A stretch of 28,458 bases of DNA from a virus. The stretch is taken from the IMG/VR virus record IMGVR_UViG_3300021389_000114, positions 1 through 28,458 of that record. One strand, written 5' to 3'. Every line of letters starts with the position of its first letter. The first letter of the stretch is position 1. This document shows, piece after piece, positions 16,875 to 25,055 of this stretch. Under the pieces are notes generated by a model, which made no database searches, had not been told where the DNA came from, and saw only the letters and a list, made by a program, of their open reading frames with translations. The translations under genes and the position numbers were made by a program.

Positions 16875-18079
16875 CTAAACGACCTTGCTGCTGGAAAACC
16901 TCCAAAAGGTAATACAACATTTGAATTTGTTGTTGTCTTACCTGTTGTTGTAGTACTAGCTGCATTTTGTGGTATAAATCCGAATCTTAACTTACATCCT
17001 GTAGTAGTTTTACTACATAAATCCCCTTTTTGCCAGTATTTTGAGTACTTTGGTGCCTGGCTCTCACTAGGTCTTGTAGTTTTCCATAATAATGCTTTAT
17101 TATATGTTTCTGAACTAGAAACATTGTCTGTAAATACTACATAGTCATTATCTCTATCATCAACGTAAGTAAAGTATTCTGTACCGTGATTGTATGTAGA
17201 GTATATTCTTACTCTTTTAAAGTTAGTATTACTATCTGTAGGAGTACCCGGGTTATTGCTTGTGTTTGTAGCTTGCCAATAATTATTTATAGTTACAGAA
17301 CTCGTGCTACCATTAGCATTAAATCTCGTACTAGTTTTTGTGGTTTTATAATATTCATTTTGATTTACTGTTCCACTACTATAAGAAGCAAAACTTACAG
17401 AACTTGGAACAACATATTCATCATCTAAATTTGCAAAAACAGTATATTTGATTCCATTTACACCGTAAATATGACCTTCTAAATGCCACTTACATCCGCT
17501 TTGGTCTTTCTTCCATCTATCTAATCCTGGACTTGCACCTTGATATTTAAATGAACATCTATCTGAATATATTTTTCTTGCTGGAATTTGTACTGTTTGC
17601 ATATCAAATGGAGCAACAAGTTCTATGGAAACAGATGTTTTACTTCTTGCTTTAATTCTATCCATATTCCAAACTTGTCTAGGGAATTCTGTAGGTGGAT
17701 TTGAGTCTCCACTTTCTCCATATAAGTACTTTTTCAGAGTTGTTCTACGAATGAATTTTAGTCCAAGAAAATCATTATAATCAAGTGTTCCAACTGCATT
17801 ACTGAATACTGTATTTACATTTGCAATAAGCACATTGGGTCTTGCTATAGCACCGTCATTTTTTGTTTCAAATCCATCTGATTCCATAGGAAGTGCAACA
17901 TAAGTTCTAATTGTAGCTGGAGTATCATAATCTCTCATTTGTAGAGTACTTAAATCATCGTCTAATCCACTATGAAAGTATATAAATTCTCCTTTCTCAT
18001 ACTCTAATTCATAAAGATGTACCAGTTCTGAGCCTGGGTCAAGTTTTTGTAAATCTTTTACCAATAGTTTATCTGTCAT
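16871..18079 (-). CDS. L: Minor tail protein, lambda L type, with an insertion in its iron-sulphur domain
   Basis: A 402-residue homologue of lambda L (232 residues). The N-terminal part (residues 1-165) has the family pattern ELEYEKGEFIYFHSG, LPMESDGFETKNDG, then RQVWNMDRIKARSK. The C-terminal domain has the cysteines that bind a [4Fe-4S] cluster in lambda L: Cys175 (DRCSFKYQG), Cys196 (SGCKWH), Cys355 and Cys362 (LCSKTTTGCKLRFG), and the ending LPFGGFP is conserved. Between Cys196 and Cys355 lie about 158 extra residues, rich in Asn, Ser, Thr and Tyr (near YTVFANLDDEYVVPSS onward). L joins the tail tip to the tube. It overlaps M by one base. Confidence 0.9.
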   Translation of the reverse strand: MTDKLLVKDLQKLDPGSELVHLYELEYEKGEFIYFHSGLDDDLSTLQMRDYDTPATIRTYVALPMESDGFETKNDGAIARPNVLIANVNTVFSNAVGTLDYNDFLGLKFIRRTTLKKYLYGESGDSNPPTEFPRQVWNMDRIKARSKTSVSIELVAPFDMQTVQIPARKIYSDRCSFKYQGASPGLDRWKKDQSGCKWHLEGHIYGVNGIKYTVFANLDDEYVVPSSVSFASYSSGTVNQNEYYKTTKTSTRFNANGSTSSVTINNYWQATNTSNNPGTPTDSNTNFKRVRIYSTYNHGTEYFTYVDDRDNDYVVFTDNVSSSETYNKALLWKTTRPSESQAPKYSKYWQKGDLCSKTTTGCKLRFGFIPQNAASTTTTGKTTTNSNVVLPFGGFPAARSFR

Positions 18080-18456
18080 TATGCCTCGTATATTCTTCTA
18101 AATGTTGCTGATAAGTTGTAAAAATCATCGTATGACCAAGTTTGGTCCCACTTTTCACAAACTACTTTTACTGTTTCTTCATTACTCCCCGCATTTGTAT
18201 CTGAGAATACAAAGTTAAATGCAGTTGCTCCTTTTTTACTTTCAAAGAAAGCTACTATGTCATCTATTTCATCCTTTGGTCTACTTGCAAAACTTACATT
18301 AAACGATTGCTTAATATTATTAATACCTTTTACAAGTCTTTGTTCATAGCCATCACCAAACTCTGCAAGGTAAACTCTTGGTTCATTATTTCTGCTAAAT
18401 CCTTTATCTGGTGCCACTACTCCGAGTGTGCCGCCTACATCAAATCCTATTGCCAT
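18079..18456 (-). CDS. M: Minor tail protein, lambda M type
   Basis: A 125-residue protein of the usual family length (lambda M is 109). Residues 33-40 (FGDGYEQR) are the family signature, and SFNVSFASRP and WSYDDFYNLSATFRRIYEA match the rest of the domain. In lambda, M belongs to the tip complex beside the distal end of the tape measure and shares a fold with tail tube proteins. It begins three bases after the tape measure stop and its own stop overlaps the L start (TAATG). Confidence 0.9.
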   Translation of the reverse strand: MAIGFDVGGTLGVVAPDKGFSRNNEPRVYLAEFGDGYEQRLVKGINNIKQSFNVSFASRPKDEIDDIVAFFESKKGATAFNFVFSDTNAGSNEETVKVVCEKWDQTWSYDDFYNLSATFRRIYEA

Positions 18457-18459
18457 ATT

Positions 18460-21400
18460 TTATCCTGTTGCCAACATTCCGCCTGGGCGTTGTTGCCTTT
18501 CTATTTCGTTTAGTACTGCTGCGTTAATAGCCGCTCCTAGTTGTTTTCCATCTTCTGCGTCTGACTTAGTATCTGAAGTACCCTCCGCCATGTTAACACT
18601 AATAGATACGTTATTATTATTGCCCATTCCTTTTCCACCAAAATCTACTGGTATACTTCTATTGTCTGGTAATGGTACTACTGCTTCGTTTTGTTTTCCT
18701 TCTCCAACTAAATAAGTAGGTTGTGTTGCAACTCCACCTTTTGCATATCTTGGCATTACTCCACCTTGTGCTAATCCTACTAATTTATTTCCGATAACAC
18801 CGCCTTTTGCGAATGGTAATATAGATAATAATGGGCCAATACCTGGTATCATTCCTAGTAACGGTTTTAGGAGTCCCATAATTCCACTTTTTCCACCGCC
18901 AAGAAGTCCTCCGAGCAGACCGCCACCGCCGCCGCCCATTAAACCTCCAAGAAGTCCGCCACTACCACCACCGCCAATGGCTCCTGTGATAGCTTTCATA
19001 AATCCGCCGCCTTCTCCTGTAAGATTCTGCATAAAGTTACCAAATATACCTTTTCCTGCACCATCTCCACCGAATAGACCTGCTTTTAAATTTGCAAATA
19101 GTCCGCCTTCTCCAAATAATCCATTTTCCCCTTTAAATATTCCTTTTAAGTCTCCTAAGAAAACATCAAATATTCCACCCATATCTCCGAACATTGCTGA
19201 GAATCCTGTATCGCCTTTATTTGTTGTTTTTGTTACAAGGTCTTCTATTTCTCCACCAATTGTTTGTCCTGTTTTTTCATCTGTTTTCTTTTTCGCATCA
19301 TCTGTAGCACTAGTTCCTGTTCCACCAGTACTTCCGCTTTGGTCTGTAATAGGCCCAGGTGCTTTTGTACCCATTACTTGGGCCATGCCTGTAACATGCT
19401 GAGTTAATACGGATGCTAGTCCATCAACATGTCCCTTGTGTACATCTTTGATTTCTTGTGCTTCTTTTGAAATTTTACCAACACCAAATAAGTCTTTTAC
19501 TTTTTGAGGCATTATTTTACTAAATCCAGCACCAATTAATTCCATACCTTTACCTGCTATAAATCCTGCTCCGGCGCTCTGTAAATCTTTTGCTAGTTTT
19601 TCTCTGATTTCATTATTAGACTTGTCTCCTATGAGGGCATCTTTTAGTGCAGTTGTACCTGCTGCATCTGCTGCTTTTAATATCTCTGCTGCAAATGCTT
19701 TTGCAATATTTAAGTTTCCTTCTAATACAGCTTGTTGTGCTTCTAAGGCTTCTACTTGTGAGCGTTGAGAATCTAAAGTTGCTTCCATTTCTTTTGTAAG
19801 GTCACCATTTAGTTTATTGTATATTTCTTGTGTTGCATTAAGCTCACCTTGTGCTCTCATTCTTTGTGCATCTACTTTTTGTATTTCAAGCAATCCAGCT
19901 CTTCTTCTGTTAATAGAAGTGTCAAAGAACATTAGTCTTTTCTTTTGTGAGTCAAGTATTGAAAGATAGGATTTTTCTCCTTTTATTAAAGCGTCTGTTT
20001 TTTCAAATACTTCGGTAAGTATTTCTTTTTGGTTGACTAGTGCATTAGCTGCCTCATTTGTTAATCCTAGTTGTGTTTCAAGTAGTTGTATTAATCCAGC
20101 TCTTAATTTATATTCTGTACCATCTGCCATTGTCATAGCAAAGTTACTATAATCGTTATTACTTTCGTTTATTTCTTTTGAGATTTGTGCAAATCCGCTT
20201 ACAAAATTACTAAACATTGTTGGTTTTGGTAATAACTGGTCAATAGTTTGTCTTAAATTTTTTGAAGCCTCTTCTAATCCAAGGATTCCTTGTCCTGCTT
20301 TAAGAGATTCTGAGGTCGATTCCTTTAAGAAGTCTACAAACTTCAACCCTGCATCAGTCATCATTATAGTTCCACCTGCTGTTTCTGTTATAAGTCCTGA
20401 ATTTATAAATAATGAGTCATTAAAGCTTTCAAAAAGACTTGTTAAAGATGCAATACCTTGTTGTCTAGTATCTGATTCTTTCATCAATTTTATAGATTGT
20501 TCAAATGATTCATTAAATCGTTCTTGTTCACTTGCGATTGTTATGACGCTACCTGCTGTAAACTGATTACCACCAGACCCATATTTCGTTTCTACATCAC
20601 TTAGCATACTTTTTAATTTATCTTGTATTTTTGCTTGTGCATTTGGGTCTGTTAATCCTGTAAGAACTTGATTTATTAAATACTGACTTGCGTTATTCTT
20701 TCCTTGAGCTTCTGCTCTTCCAAAGTTAAATAATCCGTTTCTTGCTTTTTGAACTTGTTTATTTATTTCATCAAAAGTTTTTTCCATCGCTTTTGGGTCG
20801 CCTATTCCTGCAAGAGCATTACCCATAAATTTAAAAGCAGCTGCTGCTTCATAAGCTGCTATTTTTCCGTCTTCCATTGCTTTTTCGTGTTGTTTAAATA
20901 AGCCTTGAAGTACATTCGCAGTCTCTTCTGTTTGGTCTTGTAACTTTTTATTTTGGTCCTTTAATCCTGCTAGAGCTTCTTTTGTATCTCGATACCCTTT
21001 TGAAAATATTTCAAAAATAAAGTCTAAAGTCATAAATGCCATTAAGAAGCCCATTAAGGCACTTGCTGCTACGCCTAGTACTCTTACTGCAGGTGCGGCT
21101 GCCATTGCTGCCTTTCCTATAAGTGCGACCATTTGTGCTGCTTTTTGTGCAGGTAGTGCTACAAATCTCTCAATTTGTAATCCAACTTTTTTCAAACTTA
21201 AACCTGCTTTTGTTAAATTTTGTTTTTGAGCCATTTCAATCTTTTTATAAGCAGCTCTGTACATTAATTCTATTCTTTTAGCAGTAGCTTTTTCTGCTGC
21301 TGTTTTTTTCGGTAACTGTTTTATGTATTTTGTAATGTGAGCTTTTTGGTCTTGAAACCTTCTCATATTGAAGAATTTATCAGCAACTCCTCTTTTTTTC

Positions 21401-22485
21401 AAATCTTTCTTAAAAGCAGCTGATACAGAGTTTTCTACTGTTATTGTCTTCTTTCCTGCTTTCTTTATTTTTGCTGAAGTTTTTTCAATTTGTACATCAT
21501 ATTCTGTTAATTTATCTTTTGCTCTTTGGCCAAATCTAGTAAATGCACCTGTCATGTCATTTGCTGCAGGAACGACTTGTTTTAACATATTAAATGCAAG
21601 TACACTAAGTATAACTCCTAAAACTCCACTACTTCTATCTAAGAAAGCTACTACAGGTTCAAGGACTCTAGTAACAAATCCACCAACATCTTTTGCAATA
21701 TCAGATATAGTTGTTGCAAATCTAGTGAAAGCATTTAAGTAATTGTCTGCATCATCTCCAAAAGCACCAAAGTTTTCGTCTAACTGTTGCTGTACTTCAT
21801 TGTATACAGCCATTCTTCTTTGTGCGATTGTAAGTTTTTCTGCGACAAGACCTTGAGTTGCTGCAAATTTTCTAGTAGCAATGTCTAGTCTAAGAATGAT
21901 ACCTAATTCATCGAGTAGTTCGGGTTCGGCTTTTGTCACACCACGAATCAATCTGTTGTAAGAGTCTGTCATATCTCGACCTAGAGCAACAGAAGCTAAC
22001 TTAGCTCCTTCTGCTAATCCAACGATTTGGTCTCTGGAAAATCCTGCTGCAGTTGCGATAGCAACTTGTTGAGCGGCAGCCTGAAATTCTAATAGACCAC
22101 CTGTAGCTTCTCTTACAGCTGCTGTTGTACTAAGCATAGATGTACCAGTAATAGCTGCTAGTTGTTGGAAGCCTTTGATTTGATTTTGAATATTTGCTGC
22201 GTTTTCAAGTGCACGGAAAGCTGCACCTACGGCAAATAGTGTTGAAGCGAGAATTGCGTAAGTTTGAACAAGACCACCCGTACCTTGTTGCATACGAGCA
22301 AATCCTTTAGTACTAGACTCGGTACGACCAGACATAGCCTGCATATTTCTACGAGCATCACCCGCAGATTTACTGACTCCATCTAATCCTTTTTTAGCGC
22401 CTTTGGCTCTTTGCCCTACCTGTTTAAGAGTACCGTCATCGGTAACTTCAAAGGTAATAGTTGCGCCTTTTACTCTTTTTGCCAT
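18460..22485 (-). CDS. H: Tail tape measure protein
   Basis: A 1341-residue protein that sets tail length and is ejected with the DNA. The N-terminus is basic and helical (MAKRVKGATITFEVTDDG). Hydrophobic segments lie near residues 73-95 (VQTYAILASTLFAVGAAF), 285-300 and 462-495 (LMGFLMAFMTLDFIFEIF). Long amphipathic and coiled stretches follow (about 480-620 and 880-1000). A Gly-rich segment near 1165-1205 precedes the C-terminal tape-measure signature: FAKGGVI, GGVMPRYAKGGVA, then GEGKQNEAVVPLP near 1262-1275. At about 1.5 angstrom per residue the tail would be close to 200 nm, longer than in lambda; this is an estimate. It starts two bases after the chaperone fusion stop. Confidence 0.96.
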   Translation of the reverse strand: MAKRVKGATITFEVTDDGTLKQVGQRAKGAKKGLDGVSKSAGDARRNMQAMSGRTESSTKGFARMQQGTGGLVQTYAILASTLFAVGAAFRALENAANIQNQIKGFQQLAAITGTSMLSTTAAVREATGGLLEFQAAAQQVAIATAAGFSRDQIVGLAEGAKLASVALGRDMTDSYNRLIRGVTKAEPELLDELGIILRLDIATRKFAATQGLVAEKLTIAQRRMAVYNEVQQQLDENFGAFGDDADNYLNAFTRFATTISDIAKDVGGFVTRVLEPVVAFLDRSSGVLGVILSVLAFNMLKQVVPAANDMTGAFTRFGQRAKDKLTEYDVQIEKTSAKIKKAGKKTITVENSVSAAFKKDLKKRGVADKFFNMRRFQDQKAHITKYIKQLPKKTAAEKATAKRIELMYRAAYKKIEMAQKQNLTKAGLSLKKVGLQIERFVALPAQKAAQMVALIGKAAMAAAPAVRVLGVAASALMGFLMAFMTLDFIFEIFSKGYRDTKEALAGLKDQNKKLQDQTEETANVLQGLFKQHEKAMEDGKIAAYEAAAAFKFMGNALAGIGDPKAMEKTFDEINKQVQKARNGLFNFGRAEAQGKNNASQYLINQVLTGLTDPNAQAKIQDKLKSMLSDVETKYGSGGNQFTAGSVITIASEQERFNESFEQSIKLMKESDTRQQGIASLTSLFESFNDSLFINSGLITETAGGTIMMTDAGLKFVDFLKESTSESLKAGQGILGLEEASKNLRQTIDQLLPKPTMFSNFVSGFAQISKEINESNNDYSNFAMTMADGTEYKLRAGLIQLLETQLGLTNEAANALVNQKEILTEVFEKTDALIKGEKSYLSILDSQKKRLMFFDTSINRRRAGLLEIQKVDAQRMRAQGELNATQEIYNKLNGDLTKEMEATLDSQRSQVEALEAQQAVLEGNLNIAKAFAAEILKAADAAGTTALKDALIGDKSNNEIREKLAKDLQSAGAGFIAGKGMELIGAGFSKIMPQKVKDLFGVGKISKEAQEIKDVHKGHVDGLASVLTQHVTGMAQVMGTKAPGPITDQSGSTGGTGTSATDDAKKKTDEKTGQTIGGEIEDLVTKTTNKGDTGFSAMFGDMGGIFDVFLGDLKGIFKGENGLFGEGGLFANLKAGLFGGDGAGKGIFGNFMQNLTGEGGGFMKAITGAIGGGGSGGLLGGLMGGGGGGLLGGLLGGGKSGIMGLLKPLLGMIPGIGPLLSILPFAKGGVIGNKLVGLAQGGVMPRYAKGGVATQPTYLVGEGKQNEAVVPLPDNRSIPVDFGGKGMGNNNNVSISVNMAEGTSDTKSDAEDGKQLGAAINAAVLNEIERQQRPGGMLATG

Positions 22486-22487
22486 AA

Positions 22488-22883
22488 TTATCTTTTCATT
22501 TTAGCTTTACGCTCTTCTGCATCTCTTTTCGCTTTTATGGATGCGTTAATCTTTTCTGAATTATAATATTCAATGTGTTTTAAGAAATATAAAGACTGTT
22601 TTCGGTCTTCTATATCTAAAACGTTTAAATAAGTTTCTAAGGCTGAGTAGTCTTTTCCGAGGTAAAAGCCATTCATACCATCCCAACGGTCGGAGAGCAT
22701 ATCATGTAAATGAAATGCTTCCTGAACTTCCAAGGGAAAGATACTTCTATTTACAGGCATTTTATCTGGGTCAGGCTCTTCGCCTAACTGGTCACAGACA
22801 GCTAAATATTTTTCAATATCTAAACCTGTATCTTTATAGCTTTTCTTTATAAGTGCAAGTATATATCTTACTTGCTTTGCGTA
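22488..22883 (-). CDS. Second half of the tail assembly chaperone (GT fusion), read after a -1 frameshift
   Basis: The frame is open from about 22907 down to the stop at 22488. Reading from the heptamer it gives 131 residues: YAKQVRYILALIKKSY, then DTGLDIEKYLAVCDQLG, EEPDPDKM, and then the part after the ATG at 22760. The segment before that ATG is protein-like and uninterrupted, so the ATG at 22760 is probably internal and the 90-residue product not the real one. With the first 142 residues of the G-type gene it gives a 273-residue G-T fusion. In lambda the equivalent fusion binds the tape measure and recruits the tube protein, which fits the tape measure starting two bases downstream. Confidence 0.85.
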   Translation of the reverse strand, partial: YAKQVRYILALIKKSYKDTGLDIEKYLAVCDQLGEEPDPDKMPVNRSIFPLEVQEAFHLHDMLSDRWDGMNGFYLGKDYSALETYLNVLDIEDRKQSLYFLKHIEYYNSEKINASIKAKRDAEERKAKMKR

Positions 22884-22889
22884 AAATTT
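22855..22889 (-). promoter_or_regulatory. Programmed -1 ribosomal frameshift signal
   Basis: The slippery heptamer A AAT TTT (22883-22889) has the canonical X-XXY-YYZ form in the zero frame. After a 7-base spacer a perfect 7-bp stem follows, GCAAGTA / TACTTGC (22869-22875 and 22855-22861), with a 7-base loop. The zero-frame stop TAA (22868-22870) lies within this hairpin. Heptamer, spacer length and stem match known phage and viral -1 signals. Confidence 0.85.
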
Positions 22890-23308
22890 TCCAAATCGCC
22901 TACAGTATCAGTTACCCATTGGTCAAAATCGCCTGAATTTTTCATCAATAACTCAGCATTTTCTGCTGTGTATTCAAGTTCTTCTTCGGGGCTTTGTCCA
23001 CTTACATCTACCAATAGAAACTCTTCTAAGTAGCTATATTTTAAACCTGTCCATCCTTTTATAATTGAGCTAACGTATTCTACTAAAAATAGTTCTTCAT
23101 CGAGTGAATCTTCAAAAGCTCTTGTCTTTTTATTAAACTTTTGTTTCATACATTTGTTTCTAAGTTTAATTAATTCTTCTCTACTTAAATATGTTAATTC
23201 AACTGAAAGGCCGTCATAACCTGGATAATCAATTGATACTGTCTTGCTTGGAGTTAGTAAACTCTTAAGCGAAACGGGTTGTGTTTTTACTTCTTTTTGT
23301 TCTGTCAT
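22868..23308 (-). CDS. G: Tail assembly chaperone, lambda G type
   Basis: A 146-residue acidic protein (MTEQKEVKTQPVSLKSLL) with a helical middle (LSREELIKLRNKCMKQKF) and an acidic tail. It lies between the tube protein and the tape measure, the fixed position of the G-type chaperone. Its last codons hold the frameshift heptamer, so most ribosomes finish here and a few continue into the T part. The chaperone coats the tape measure during tail assembly and is not in the mature virion. A leading AGGA site precedes the ATG. The transcript passes through a terminator hairpin just upstream, which should lower its level relative to the tube protein. Confidence 0.82.
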   Translation of the reverse strand: MTEQKEVKTQPVSLKSLLTPSKTVSIDYPGYDGLSVELTYLSREELIKLRNKCMKQKFNKKTRAFEDSLDEELFLVEYVSSIIKGWTGLKYSYLEEFLLVDVSGQSPEEELEYTAENAELLMKNSGDFDQWVTDTVGDLENFTQSK

Positions 23309-23318
23309 TTTTTGTCCT

Positions 23319-23345
23319 AAAAAGTGGGAGGGAATGACCCCTCCC
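23319..23345 (-). terminator. Hairpin terminator between the tail tube gene and the chaperone
   Basis: Minus strand GGGAGGG (23339-23345), loop of six bases, CCCTCCC (23326-23332), then ACTTTTTA. A perfect GC-rich 7-bp stem plus a five-T tract. On the other strand a TTTTATTAT tract follows the same stem, so it may work in both directions. No promoter is visible between it and the next gene, so read-through is needed. Confidence 0.85.
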
Positions 23346-23353
23346 GAGTTTTA

Positions 23354-24580
23354 TTATGCTACTTTGTATGTTACTTTAACTTCGTTAGTTGCATCTGCTG
23401 CTGTTGCTGATGATAAATCTGTAGCTAAGCCGTGGAAAGCCACGTCTACTGATACTACATCTTCAAAACTATGAGCGGGTAACTCTAAGTGTGCTTTTGG
23501 TACATCAACAACTACTCTAGGAGTATTTGCTGTTGAACCTCCAATTCCGAAAGCCAAATCAAAAGCGTTAGTAATAACTCCTCTTGATTCTTGTAATTTC
23601 TCGAATAAGTCTAAAGAGCTATTAGCGTCTGAGTTTAGATAACAAGTAAAGTTACCTGAGACACTTCTAGTTCCTGTTATATGACCTATTGGTAGGTTTA
23701 CTGTACCTAGTGTTTCTGGTGTTAAATATGTGAGATTATTCTCAATTGTTATATTTCCACCTGTTAACGTTATACTATAAGCTTGGTCACTTGAGCCTAA
23801 AGCACCTAGTGAACCTGTAGATGCTGAAGCATCATAAGTTATAGATAAATCTGTTAATTTATTTCTAATAAAGTTAGTTGTTGTACCAACTCCTTCAGCA
23901 ATTAACCCTTTTGGTGCGTCTGCATTTGAAGTAGTTAAGTCTAAAGCTTCTACTTCTTCTATTGACTTACCATTTCCAGACCATGCAATCTGAGCAATAC
24001 CTTCTATATCAAAATCAATTGATGCAGAACCTACTGAACAATCTGCTAGTTTGTAAATTGTAACACCTTCTGTACCTGTTGCGTAATTGCCTCCTGTGTC
24101 TTTTGAAGCTCCTAGTACGAAGAACATATTAAATGTTCCTATTTGTACGTTATTGGAATTTGCAAAATCAAAAGCTAGTCCGCCGGTACCTGTTCCTGCT
24201 GTGAAGTCTCCTCCACATGCTTTGTCATAGTCTTTTGCACTTAGAGCTGCCCATAATGGGCCTTCTACTGCAAAATGAGCTGCTGATGCGGAGTGTTCTC
24301 CACTAGCATAAGCTGCTGCACTACCTGACTTTGTAGGTCTCATATAAGTACTAAAGCTCCATTCAGCCGGCGCGAAAGAGTCAGTAAACATTGCTCTGCC
24401 TCTCTTACTGTATCCTGCTGAATCTGCTGCTTCACTCAATGTTACCTCTGAAGTATTTGTGCCTTGGCTAAAAGAAAACCCATCTAATACAGGTATCTCA
24501 TACAGAGCTGTATTAGCTGTAGTGCTATCTTCTGACCATTCCATAAATACTTTGGTATCTCTACTAAAGAAAAATGCCAT
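23354..24580 (-). CDS. V: Major tail (tube) protein
   Basis: A 408-residue tail tube protein with the alternating beta content of this class. The N-terminus (MAFFFSRDTKVFMEWSEDST, then YEIPVLDGFSFSQGTNTSEV) and the segment RAMFTDSFAPAEWSFSTYMR fit tube proteins of marine siphoviruses. It is longer than lambda V (246 residues), the extra length lying in Gly/Ser/Thr-rich middle and C-terminal parts. A strong AGGAG site lies just before the ATG, and a terminator follows the stop; both fit a protein made in many copies. Position between the tail terminator and the chaperone gives the same answer. Confidence 0.85.
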   Translation of the reverse strand: MAFFFSRDTKVFMEWSEDSTTANTALYEIPVLDGFSFSQGTNTSEVTLSEAADSAGYSKRGRAMFTDSFAPAEWSFSTYMRPTKSGSAAAYASGEHSASAAHFAVEGPLWAALSAKDYDKACGGDFTAGTGTGGLAFDFANSNNVQIGTFNMFFVLGASKDTGGNYATGTEGVTIYKLADCSVGSASIDFDIEGIAQIAWSGNGKSIEEVEALDLTTSNADAPKGLIAEGVGTTTNFIRNKLTDLSITYDASASTGSLGALGSSDQAYSITLTGGNITIENNLTYLTPETLGTVNLPIGHITGTRSVSGNFTCYLNSDANSSLDLFEKLQESRGVITNAFDLAFGIGGSTANTPRVVVDVPKAHLELPAHSFEDVVSVDVAFHGLATDLSSATAADATNEVKVTYKVA

Positions 24581-24593
24581 TCTTTTCTCCTAA

Positions 24594-25055
24594 TTAATAT
24601 CGAATCTCTAAGGTGATTTCTCCTACACCTAGGGGTTCCAATACGCCTTCATCTGTATCTACAGTACCGATTGTTGTCTGTACTGTATTATGAGATGTTC
24701 CTGTTGAATCATAGTATGTTAGTGGGTCGTTATCCTCTATTACCGTTTCAACGTCTTCTAACAATTCTTCGAGTGCTTCTATGACATCATTGTCATCTGA
24801 AACATAACATCGGACTGTTATTCTTAAAAATCTAAATCTGAAACCACCGCCATCATATTCGCGTGTTTCAGTACCTGCTCCTACATGTATTGTAGGAAAT
24901 TCATTCACTTCGTCCCAAAACTTGAGTCGTCTTTCTACACCTGCGACTGAAGTTCTACAAGAAGAGCTACCATTTATTCCTTCTAGTTTTAAAGCTAGGG
25001 CTTCAACAATGGCTCTGCGACGCGTGGTATGTTTCCTTGCTAGTGCTGTTTCCAT
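24594..25055 (-). CDS. Tail terminator / completion protein (lambda U position)
   Basis: A 153-residue protein with an N-terminal helix (TRRRAIVEALALKLEGING), a middle beta part with FPTIHVGAGTETREY, FRFRFLRITVRCYV, an acidic helix (DVIEALEELLEDVETVIED), and a closing strand VGEITLEIRY. This helix-strand-helix-strand layout is typical of tail terminators that cap the tube and join it to the head. It begins inside a TAATG with the preceding gene and lies immediately before the tube gene, as U precedes V in lambda. Sequence similarity to lambda U itself is not obvious, so the assignment rests on layout and order. Confidence 0.7.
   Translation of the reverse strand: METALARKHTTRRRAIVEALALKLEGINGSSSCRTSVAGVERRLKFWDEVNEFPTIHVGAGTETREYDGGGFRFRFLRITVRCYVSDDNDVIEALEELLEDVETVIEDNDPLTYYDSTGTSHNTVQTTIGTVDTDEGVLEPLGVGEITLEIRY

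Noticed and set aside
22488-22760. Independent 90-residue gene starting at ATG 22760
   Set aside because: The same frame is open and protein-like for another 123 bases upstream, to the frameshift heptamer. It is better read as the C-terminal half of the chaperone fusion, although internal initiation cannot be excluded.
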